Virus record (IMG/VR): IMGVR_UViG_3300032331_000324
Location: 1 to 23,372 of that record
Source: a virus
DNA: 23,372 nt
Direction: 5' to 3' (one strand)
Of the stretch, positions 1 through 5,921 are shown piece by piece. The position numbers were made by a program, and so were the translations under genes. Each line of letters begins with the position of its first letter. The first letter of the stretch is position 1. The notes beneath the pieces are model-generated. The model made no database searches and was not told the DNA's origin. It was given only the letters and a program-made list of their open reading frames with translations.

Positions 1-276
1 CATCATTGCAATACCATCGGGTATGTTTGTTGCTTCTTGTAGGTCTGCCAGTTCAAGCATACGAGCAAGTGAACCTGGTGCATAAGAATTTAATGCACGA
101 AGATGTTCAGCAATATCATCGGTTTGAGCGAACACAGAAGTGTAAAAGGAATCTAAGAAAGAATGATATTGTGGGAAATTTGGTCCCTCAATGTTCCAAT
201 GGTATCCATGTGCCTTCAGGTATAAAGCAAAGTTTGTACCTAGAATTGTTTTGAGTTGAGAGATAAGAGTTTCCAT
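1..276 (-). CDS. dps: Dps-like ferritin (DNA protection during starvation), 3' part outside window
   Basis: Ninety-two N-terminal residues are visible and the frame is open at position 1. Dps proteins are dodecameric mini-ferritins that oxidise and store Fe(II) with peroxide; many also bind DNA. The helix A/B signature is plain: LKAHGYHWNIEGPNF at residues 20-34, then QYHSFLDSFY and QTDDIAEHLRAL. All five ferroxidase ligands known from E. coli Dps (H51, H63, D67, D78, E82) match here as H26, H38, D42, D53 and E57 with identical spacing (12, 4, 11, 4). The start is chosen from the TAATG overlap with the gp16 stop, which implies translational coupling. The N-terminal tail before helix A is short, without the lysine-rich DNA-binding extension of E. 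coli Dps, so iron or peroxide handling is easier to support than DNA binding. In T4 the next gene would be the large terminase gp17, so this is an insertion in the packaging operon. Family call very likely; role in infection unknown. Confidence 0.92.
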   Translation of the reverse strand, partial: METLISQLKTILGTNFALYLKAHGYHWNIEGPNFPQYHSFLDSFYTSVFAQTDDIAEHLRALNSYAPGSLARMLELADLQEATNIPDGIAMM

Positions 277-680
277 TACATTTCCTGTTTTTGAGTTTTA
301 AGCAGTTTTACTAATTCTGCGGTATTACCAACAAACACAGCTTTATCTATGTTTAGATTGTTGGATTCAGATTTGGGTGCCAAATCTTTTTTACGTTTTT
401 GTATTTCCAGTAAGTCTTTATTTAAGTCACCTAGATTTTTCATCAGGGTGGCTAAGACTTCATATGCTCTTGGATGTTGACCATCACGGGCAACGAGCAT
501 TAATTCATTCATGGCATGACTGCCTTGTGTTACCAGTTCACGAATGTTGTTTCGTGCAAAATCAGCATCAGCATTGATTGGATCAGAAGCTTCTATAATA
601 ACTGGTAGAGGTGTTGGTTTTTCTTCTCTGATGGGTTCAACATCAAATATATCAGAGAGATTCGCGTTTAATTTTTTCAT
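276..680 (-). CDS. gp16: Small terminase subunit, T4 gp16-like
   Basis: 134 residues, somewhat shorter than T4 gp16 (about 164). Small terminases form rings that recognise genomic DNA and regulate the large terminase motor during packaging. Support comes from position directly after gp15 and from the layout: an acidic and proline-containing N-terminus (residues 1-40), a helical core with AYEVLATLMKNLGDLNKDLL around residues 73-92, and a lysine-rich segment after it (QKRKKDLAPK), resembling the central coiled-coil core of T4-type small terminases. The ATG overlaps the gp15 TGA as ATGA, and the TAA overlaps the Dps start as TAATG, so gp15, gp16 and Dps look translationally coupled. The sequence is less distinctive than gp13-15, so the call leans partly on synteny. 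Confidence 0.85.
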   Translation of the reverse strand: MKKLNANLSDIFDVEPIREEKPTPLPVIIEASDPINADADFARNNIRELVTQGSHAMNELMLVARDGQHPRAYEVLATLMKNLGDLNKDLLEIQKRKKDLAPKSESNNLNIDKAVFVGNTAELVKLLKTQKQEM

Positions 681-1678
681 GATAAAGTATTTGGATACTC
701 CTTTATTGTATCTATAAATCCGAATTCATCACCCAATGAAGCAGTTCCAGGATCAGTTTGTGTTTTTATCTGTACAACATTTAGAGAATTGATATCTGTC
801 ACAACAACATTGTATGCGGCACCAGTATAATCGCCAGTAAGTTTGTCACCCACTTTGATAATCTTATTGGCACCAGTTACTATTAATATTCCACTTGAGG
901 TATTGCTGAAGAAGTCTACAGTGGCAAATAAATCAGAGTTATTTGCACGAAGAGTCTCGCCTTGTGCAAAGACACCATTACCATTAGCATAGTCAACATA
1001 AACCTTTTGTATATCTTTGGTAGTAAGATCAATAAATGTATTAGTATTGGCAGTTTTAATATACTTACCAGATTTAACTGGTGGCCATATGTAACCTTTG
1101 GCAGTAAATGTCAAGTCCCATAGAATTAATCGCGTGGAACCTTCATTTAATGCGCCCTCATACTCTACAGTTGATGCTACTGAATCTAATATAATAGGAA
1201 CATTATATTTTTGATCCATCTCAGGAATGAAGTCTACGGTAACATTAAAGTCTGGTGTAAAAAATGGTAAAATTTGTTCGAGAATCTGTGTTCCATCTTC
1301 GGTATTACGAACATAGATCGATAGTGAGAATTGAAAGTTGTATGGTATAGGAACGAACTGCGTGTTTACTGAAGTGTCATCGTTCTGTGCAAAGTTACGA
1401 AGTGTTGAAACTTGTTTACGATTAATATCATATTCCAGACTGTCAAGGTTGAACGACATACGTGGAACAACAGTAGCAATTGACTTGATCAAATTAGGAT
1501 CAGAAGTGATTGCTGTTAGAAATCTTTCTTTCGGTGAAAAAGACAATGGCACTTTCCATTTTTCTTTTGGAACACCTGCTTGGGTGTATCGTACAATCTC
1601 AATATCATTGAAGAGTGTACCAAATACAACTACCATCTTGCGAATGGTGCGATGATAGAACTGAGCATTACCTAACAT
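677..1678 (-). CDS. gp15: Tail sheath stabiliser / tail completion protein, T4 gp15-like
   Basis: 333 residues against 272 in T4. gp15 forms the hexameric terminator ring at the head-proximal end of the contractile tail and binds gp14 in the neck. The N-terminus FYHRTIRKMVVVFGTLFNDI (residues 7-26) matches the family pattern (T4: FYNSSFRRYATLMGDLFSNI). A central block with YELSIF/ILEQILPFF-type sequence is present as FSLSIYVRN (residues 116-124) and ILEQILPFFTPDFNVTV, followed by the family 'LTF.. G..(Y/W)PPV' segment (LTFTAKGYIWPPV). The extra length is C-terminal (after about residue 210), a beta-rich tail not in T4. The start overlaps the gp14 stop as TAATG. Confidence 0.93.
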   Translation of the reverse strand: MLGNAQFYHRTIRKMVVVFGTLFNDIEIVRYTQAGVPKEKWKVPLSFSPKERFLTAITSDPNLIKSIATVVPRMSFNLDSLEYDINRKQVSTLRNFAQNDDTSVNTQFVPIPYNFQFSLSIYVRNTEDGTQILEQILPFFTPDFNVTVDFIPEMDQKYNVPIILDSVASTVEYEGALNEGSTRLILWDLTFTAKGYIWPPVKSGKYIKTANTNTFIDLTTKDIQKVYVDYANGNGVFAQGETLRANNSDLFATVDFFSNTSSGILIVTGANKIIKVGDKLTGDYTGAAYNVVVTDINSLNVVQIKTQTDPGTASLGDEFGFIDTIKEYPNTLS

Positions 1679-2571
1679 TACGGTTCCCCAAACGGATTGT
1701 GTTCCGTAAAGTCGATGATGCCATCAGATGATGCTTCGATACGAGCATTGTCAAAAATGTCCTCAAATGCATTGTTCATAGTAGCAGCATCAGAAATAAC
1801 ATTAATTGTTCTACTTGTGCTGGTACTTGTATTACCTTTTAATAAACCTGTAGTAAAATCACCTTGAACACGATATACTTCTACATACTGTCCTGGCATA
1901 TAATCATGAACAAGTGCTTGTGCATTTGCTGTCGCTAAACTACTTCCTTGATATACAATCTCATCATTTAAATAACTACCTGTGCCGCCAGAAGAAAAGA
2001 ACAGTCTTGTTTTCGGATAGTAATCTACGATCTGTTCATCAATTAACTTTACACCAGTATCAATAATCTCATTAGAAAATACATACTGCTTCATCTTCAG
2101 AGCATACACATATACATTACCACCTCGACCACGACCTAATGTATAGAACATCGTCTGTTGATCTTCATGTTCAACAAAAGTAATCTCAAAAAAGTTATTA
2201 AGTAATGGTACAAATATTAAATCACCTTCACGTGGACGAGTGTATCCATTTACTGTATAACGGAATCGTAATCGTGACACCAACATCGTAACTTCATCAC
2301 GAATCTCAAGACCAAATTTGGAAATAAAATCTTGCTCACCATCCATACCTGAAACATTTTCCAGATACATTTCAATTGGATGAGCAGAACGGTATTCTTT
2401 AAGAGAGTCTTCACCAAATAGATAGTCTACTTGGTCGCGTGTGGTACGTGGCATGTAATAAACATCCATGCCGTAAATTTTCATTGCCTCAATAACCAAG
2501 TCCTCAACGAGCAGTTGCTCGGAGGTTATCTGGTTCGCAGGAAAGTTATTGAAGTAGAAGTTGGTAGGAAT
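1678..2571 (-). CDS. gp14: Neck protein, T4 gp14-like, apparently starting at ATT
   Basis: gp14 assembles with gp13 on the portal to close the filled head and form the neck. Family features are clear: EDLVIEAMKIYGMDVYYMPR near the N-terminus, FGEDSL, FISKFGLEIRDEVTMLVS, the REGDLIFVPL motif and FEITFVE. The first ordinary start codon is TTG at 2499, but homologous sequence continues upstream in frame (MPTNFYFNNFPANQITSEQL), matching the N-terminus of T4-like gp14 proteins such as those of cyanophages. The frame upstream closes at the gp13 TAG (2583-2581), and between that TAG and the homology there is no ATG, GTG or TTG. ATT at 2571 is therefore proposed, with an AGG 8 bases upstream. This gives 297 residues (T4: 256). 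Alternatives are a TTG start (273 residues, losing conserved sequence), readthrough of the gp13 TAG, or a sequencing error. Confidence 0.9.
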   Translation of the reverse strand: MPTNFYFNNFPANQITSEQLLVEDLVIEAMKIYGMDVYYMPRTTRDQVDYLFGEDSLKEYRSAHPIEMYLENVSGMDGEQDFISKFGLEIRDEVTMLVSRLRFRYTVNGYTRPREGDLIFVPLLNNFFEITFVEHEDQQTMFYTLGRGRGGNVYVYALKMKQYVFSNEIIDTGVKLIDEQIVDYYPKTRLFFSSGGTGSYLNDEIVYQGSSLATANAQALVHDYMPGQYVEVYRVQGDFTTGLLKGNTSTSTSRTINVISDAATMNNAFEDIFDNARIEASSDGIIDFTEHNPFGEP

Positions 2572-2580
2572 TTTATTTAC

Positions 2581-3534
2581 CTATCCTGTCAGAATTTCAG
2601 ATGGCAACGAACCCATCATGTACATTTCTTCTTCCATCTTTTCAATCTCTTGTATTGCTTCATCATAAATTTGTTGACCATTTAAGGTGACACCACCTGG
2701 CATTTGTATACCCGCAAACTTTTTAAGATTAGAACCCCACTGACGTTTAATCAATGCGGTGGCATATTTCTTTAGGAACCTATCATTCCACACATCAGTA
2801 ACACCTTCAAGTGTAGCGGTTGCATTTGTATAAGTCTGTGCGGGATTACCCTCTAACTCTAAAGACGTAGGACTTGAAATTTTTCTTACTTGCTTTTGTT
2901 CAGTGCCGATTGTAATAAAATCAAAATCAACAAGTTCTTGATCAAACTTTGTACCTGTACCAATAACTGTATTAGAACCTGGAGCACATGATAGAGTTCC
3001 TGTTAGTGTAATTGTTTCGGGTTCTAATGCACGATAGCATTCGATGATAACAAAGTTACCTGGTTGAACATCGCGTGTCCAATCGATGTCTAAAAATACT
3101 TTGTTCTGATGACGGTTGAATCTGAACTGTGGAGTACCAGAGAATAATAGATTCAATGTACGAAGGTGTTGCATTGTAATTTCATATGACACATATGATA
3201 CCGATGTAAAGTCATAAAGATCATGCAGACGTAATTGATAACGCAAGTCAAACATATTGATTGATGCATTAGATAAATCAAATGGCATAACACCAATAAC
3301 AAATTGCACAGCATCAGGACAGTAAATCCACTGCCGATTAATATCTTCAGCAGTGATAGCATGTTTCATAAACAATTTTTCCGTGCCATCGTAATGATAA
3401 TCACGCCAGAAAGAAAGTGCCTCATCAATACGGTCATCTACCTGATCATCATCGACGTTGATTTCGATGACAGGAAAACCTAACTTGCGTAAGCAATAGG
3501 TTTTGAATTGTGATTTGGTTGATATTTTTGCCAT
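2581..3534 (-). CDS. gp13: Neck / head-completion protein, T4 gp13-like
   Basis: 317 residues, close to T4 gp13 (309). With gp14 it stabilises the packaged head and forms the tail-docking platform. Diagnostic stretches are the N-terminal FKTYCLRKLGFPVIEINVDD (residues 10-29), typical of T4-like gp13, followed by DRIDEALSFWRDYHYDGTEK, and the C-terminal WGSNLKKFAGIQMPGGVTLN with GQQIYDEAIQEIEKMEEEM. A beta-rich insert containing LTGTLSCAPGSNTVIGTGTK and an ATLEGVTDVWND segment lies between. It ends with the only TAG among the 20 stop codons seen in this window, in the same frame as gp14. No good Shine-Dalgarno precedes the ATG; instead an AT-rich leader (ATAAATAAGCAATC) runs directly into it. 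Confidence 0.94.
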   Translation of the reverse strand: MAKISTKSQFKTYCLRKLGFPVIEINVDDDQVDDRIDEALSFWRDYHYDGTEKLFMKHAITAEDINRQWIYCPDAVQFVIGVMPFDLSNASINMFDLRYQLRLHDLYDFTSVSYVSYEITMQHLRTLNLLFSGTPQFRFNRHQNKVFLDIDWTRDVQPGNFVIIECYRALEPETITLTGTLSCAPGSNTVIGTGTKFDQELVDFDFITIGTEQKQVRKISSPTSLELEGNPAQTYTNATATLEGVTDVWNDRFLKKYATALIKRQWGSNLKKFAGIQMPGGVTLNGQQIYDEAIQEIEKMEEEMYMMGSLPSEILTG

Positions 3535-3548
3535 GATTGCTTATTTAT
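3535..3548 (-). promoter_or_regulatory. AT-rich leader ATAAATAAGCAATC before gp13
   Basis: These 14 bases touch the gp13 ATG and recur exactly, ATG included, before the 76-residue gene at 5669-5899. ATAAATA resembles the core of T4-type late promoters (TATAAATA). If it is a promoter, the transcript would start almost at the ATG and be leaderless. It could instead be an unusual translation-initiation region without a Shine-Dalgarno. Function inferred only. Confidence 0.35.
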
Positions 3549-3555
3549 TTTGGTA

Positions 3556-3885
3556 TTAATAAAGTTCTGTACCAAATGCCGAAAACGACACAGTGGAAGT
3601 ATTAGCATTAACGGACAATTGTGAGGATGCATTTAACGTAATACCTAAACTCAACGAAATTGAATCGTTACCCGGCACAGATACCCGCCATGCAAGATAG
3701 TTTGCGTTTGCTGTAACGGCACCATTTAAATTTGCGGCAATACTAAACGCAGCAGAGTTGGCATCCAGATTAGAAATATTGATTGACGAAATAACAGCAG
3801 AGTTACCAGCAGGAACTCCGTATAGTCTTGTCAATGTATTTGCTGCTGGATTTTGTTGTCCTAAGATTGTATAATTTCTTGGCAT
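3556..3885 (-). CDS. Small phage structural protein of unknown function, 109 residues
   Basis: A compact beta-rich protein (MPRNYTILGQQNPAANTLTR...) with alternating hydrophobic, Asn, Ser and Thr residues and no membrane segment, Cys or catalytic signature. The sequence YGVPAGNSAVISSINISNLD around residues 22-41 resembles small beta-sandwich virion proteins in T4-like phages of aquatic bacteria, where 'vpagksavissi' patterns recur; that is a family-level impression, not a match I can verify. The start has an AGGA (ATAGGAAAATAAA) ahead of ATG. It lies between a MAHFA protein and gp13, so an accessory tail or neck decoration role is plausible. Gene real with high probability; function not known. 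Confidence 0.7.
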   Translation of the reverse strand: MPRNYTILGQQNPAANTLTRLYGVPAGNSAVISSINISNLDANSAAFSIAANLNGAVTANANYLAWRVSVPGNDSISLSLGITLNASSQLSVNANTSTVSFSAFGTELY

Positions 3886-3909
3886 TTTATTTTCCTATGA
3901 TCCTAAACT

Positions 3910-4281
3910 TTATTGAAAGTCATGTTCGTCCCACGACAAGGTTGATTCATTCCAAATATAATTCTTATCTTCTGATGTTGGCATAGGCGTAGGTGGTTCC
4001 CAACCGCAAATATCCTCGTTCAATGTCCATGAAGGAAATGGTTTAGGTGGAATAAATGCATCACGGGAACTATCGTATGTAAAACCAACAGCGGCATAAT
4101 TTTTACGAAACTTTTTATTATAAGAAGTTTGTTTCCATGTTTCATGACCTGTTATTTTTTGTAAAAACTGTACGCCAATTTCTTCTCTTTCTTCTCCTTG
4201 TGGAGTCATGGTATCAACATTATTAACAACTAATACTCCTATTACAATATTATCAATACCAATTTTTGCAAAATGTGCCAT
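3910..4281 (-). CDS. MAHFA-family phage protein, copy 1, fibre-associated, function unknown
   Basis: 123 residues starting at MAHFAKIGIDN. The start is chosen because the Shine-Dalgarno AAAGGA lies just upstream and because the paralogue at 22156-22536 starts with the same MAHFA. An ATG-less extension to 4347 is rejected. The two copies align over their full length with a shared pattern: G/EREE.GV.F.Q, then WKQTSYN, YA..G..Y....DAF.PPKPF.SWTLN, then W..P..MP and Y.WNE...W. Small proteins with this aromatic pattern are familiar beside tail fibres in marine T4-like phages, but no biochemical role is known to me. It directly follows a glycine-rich fibre gene, as copy 2 also does, suggesting a partner role such as fibre chaperone, cap or adhesin. 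No catalytic motif is seen. Confidence 0.82.
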   Translation of the reverse strand: MAHFAKIGIDNIVIGVLVVNNVDTMTPQGEEREEIGVQFLQKITGHETWKQTSYNKKFRKNYAAVGFTYDSSRDAFIPPKPFPSWTLNEDICGWEPPTPMPTSEDKNYIWNESTLSWDEHDFQ

Positions 4282-4297
4282 TATTTTTTTCCTTTCA

Positions 4298-5668
4298 TCA
4301 TGATGTAAACGATCCTGAACCAGTGAAAGTGTGTACGGTATAACCACCTGCTGAAGTTATAGTTCCACCAAATGCTCGTTGATTTCCAAGATAACGAACA
4401 ATTACGATTCCAGAACCTCCAGCAAAATTTGATGCCCAATTTGTATATGGTCCTTGTCCACCAGAACCACCACCACCGCCGCCAGTATTCGTAGCACCAG
4501 GAGTTGGAGGATTTGAGTTTGTACTCCAACTACCATTACCGCCACCACCTGCCCCACCAGGAGCAGCCGCACCACCTGGCCAAGTACCACCGCCACCTCC
4601 GCCAGCATAATACGTTGGTGTTCCAGTTATCGATGACAGAAAACCTATACCACCAGTACCACCCGTACTTGCATTTGGTGCTGCTTGTCCTACTGCACCT
4701 GCACCACCACCGCCACCGCCAGCATGACTATCAGTTCCGTTACCACCCGCATAACCTTGACCAGGAGTTCCAAGTGCTCCAATATTCCACGGGGAAGTTG
4801 AGCCACTACCACCAGCACCAGAACCACCAGTCGCTGGCAAGGTGTATGCAAAACTTCCACCACGACCACCACCAATGGCAGTAAGACTGAAAGCGGTGGA
4901 GTTATCACCATTAGCACCAACGTTTGGATTAGGATTGCTACCACCACTACCACCACCACCAACTCCTATTGGATAATTTGTGCCAGAAGATAAACTTAAA
5001 CCTGAACCAGAAAGCACTCCTCCTGCACCGCCTCCACCACCATGCCAGTTTGATCCAGCACCACCTCCCGCAACAATTAAATAATCAATATTATAATTGT
5101 CTCCAAGAATATTTTGCCATCCACCTGCTGGTAAATAACCTTCAAATCTACTTAAAGTAGTATTGAATCTTAGTGAACCGTTTGCTGCAAATGCTGGTCG
5201 TTGTGCAGTTGTGCCTTGAGGTAACACAAATAAACCAGTTGATGTAGTATTAGCATTGTATACGCTAGTAACTCCACCAGAACTCTGTACAGTGAAACGT
5301 TGATTTGTAAGTCTGTTTGCTGTGAATCCGCTAGTTAAAAAGAAATCTTCAAAGGCATTTGGTTCTGCTAACTTTGCATTTGTAATTGAACCTGTTACAA
5401 TATTATTTGAGTTGACAGAACTATCTACCAACTTATCTCCTGTAATAGCATTTGGTGCTATCAGATTACCTGTAATTGTTCCTGCGACAATGTTATTACC
5501 ACGAATAGCATTGACTGTAATATTGTTTCCAGATATAGCACCAAGAGCAATAAGATTACCCGTAATAGAACCGACAGTAAGATTATTTGAACTGATTGCT
5601 CCGGTACCAATCTTGTTACTGGTAACTACGCCATCTATAAGTAAGTTTGAACGGACTCTTTGTATCAT
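4298..5668 (-). CDS. Tail-fibre protein: decapeptide-repeat N-terminus plus one glycine-rich module
   Basis: 456 residues. Residues 20-102 are perfect 10-residue repeats (GAISSNNLTV, GSITGNLIAL, GAISGNNITV...), probably a beta-helical or fibrous shaft. EPNAFEDFF (102-110) is followed by NRLTNQRFTV, a linker with YNANTTSTGLFVLPQG, and LRFNTTLSRFEGYLPAGGWQ. Residues about 193-425 form a glycine-rich module opening with YLIVAGGGAG, containing GTPGQG (300-305) and TNTGGGGGGSG, and closing with GGSGIVIV. Such modules are known in phage fibres; Salmonella phage S16 gp38 uses a polyglycine-II fold at the fibre tip for receptor binding, so host recognition is a reasonable inference. The C-terminus (residues 432-456, ending YTVHTFTGSGSFTS) looks like the opening strand of another module cut short. 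The start follows the previous TAA directly. Confidence 0.82.
   Translation of the reverse strand: MIQRVRSNLLIDGVVTSNKIGTGAISSNNLTVGSITGNLIALGAISGNNITVNAIRGNNIVAGTITGNLIAPNAITGDKLVDSSVNSNNIVTGSITNAKLAEPNAFEDFFLTSGFTANRLTNQRFTVQSSGGVTSVYNANTTSTGLFVLPQGTTAQRPAFAANGSLRFNTTLSRFEGYLPAGGWQNILGDNYNIDYLIVAGGGAGSNWHGGGGGAGGVLSGSGLSLSSGTNYPIGVGGGGSGGSNPNPNVGANGDNSTAFSLTAIGGGRGGSFAYTLPATGGSGAGGSGSTSPWNIGALGTPGQGYAGGNGTDSHAGGGGGGAGAVGQAAPNASTGGTGGIGFLSSITGTPTYYAGGGGGGTWPGGAAAPGGAGGGGNGSWSTNSNPPTPGATNTGGGGGGSGGQGPYTNWASNFAGGSGIVIVRYLGNQRAFGGTITSAGGYTVHTFTGSGSFTS
5363..5611 (-). repeat. Decapeptide (30-bp) repeats in the 456-residue fibre
   Basis: About eight consecutive 10-residue units with consensus roughly (A/G)-(A/S)-I-(T/S)-G-N-(N/L)-I-x-x. 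The same unit type builds the 76-residue proteins at 5669-5899 and 9200-9430 and appears briefly at the N-terminus of the 146-residue protein (ITGNRVANNSITYDNL). Regular Ile spacing suggests stacked beta-strands. Confidence 0.8.
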
Positions 5669-5899
5669 TTACATACCGCCGAATAAAAGAATATCATCAA
5701 AGATATCTGGTGGTGAACTAATCTGAACTCCGGTAATAGCACCGTTTGCAATTTGATTACCTGTGATAGCATAATTAGGAATCAAGTTGCCACTGATCTG
5801 TCCTGCAACAATATTGTTTGCACGAATAGAATTATCTGCAATCTTGTTTCCTGTGATTGCAGAGTTTGCTAAACGGTTATTACCTACTCTTATAGTCAT
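5669..5899 (-). CDS. Decapeptide-repeat protein, 76 residues, probable fibre segment
   Basis: Almost entirely decapeptide repeats (RLANSAITGN, KIADNSIRAN, NIVAGQISGN, LIPNYAITGN, QIANGAITGV), then an acidic aromatic end, PPDIFDDILLFGGM. The repeats match the N-terminus of the 456-residue fibre that follows directly (TAA then ATG), and the C-terminal 'D/E-x-F-D/E-D-x-x-L' matches EPNAFEDYFL of the other 76-residue protein. It could be a separately translated shaft or collar subunit, or a detached fibre N-terminus. The start is the first ATG after the 1092-residue gene and is preceded by the ATAAATAAGCAATC leader also found before gp13, with no good Shine-Dalgarno. Confidence 0.75.
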   Translation of the reverse strand: MTIRVGNNRLANSAITGNKIADNSIRANNIVAGQISGNLIPNYAITGNQIANGAITGVQISSPPDIFDDILLFGGM

Positions 5900-5913
5900 G
5901 ATTGCTTATTTAT
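5900..5913 (-). promoter_or_regulatory. AT-rich leader ATAAATAAGCAATC, second copy
   Basis: Identical to the leader of gp13 through the start codon (17 bases including ATG), although the genes that follow are unrelated. It contains ATAAATA, similar to T4-type late promoter cores. Promoter or Shine-Dalgarno-free initiation signal; not resolved from sequence. Confidence 0.35.
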
Positions 5914-5921
5914 CTGTTGTT

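Noticed and set aside
6-254. Plus-strand frame of 82 codons
   Set aside because: It lies opposite the Dps gene, whose minus-strand reading has full family motifs; the plus-strand protein has none.
1678-2499. gp14 starting at TTG 2499
   Set aside because: It would remove 24 residues that match the N-terminus of T4-like gp14 proteins; an ATT start at 2571 fits better, though not proven.
4282-4347. Extending the MAHFA copy 1 gene upstream to 4347
   Set aside because: The extension overlaps the preceding fibre gene, lacks similarity to copy 2 and skips the well-placed AAAGGA before MAHFA.
4402-4962. Minus-strand hydrophobic Val/Leu-rich frames inside the 456-residue fibre gene
   Set aside because: Out-of-frame readings of GGT-rich DNA give valine and leucine runs that mimic membrane proteins; the glycine-rich frame is the coherent one.
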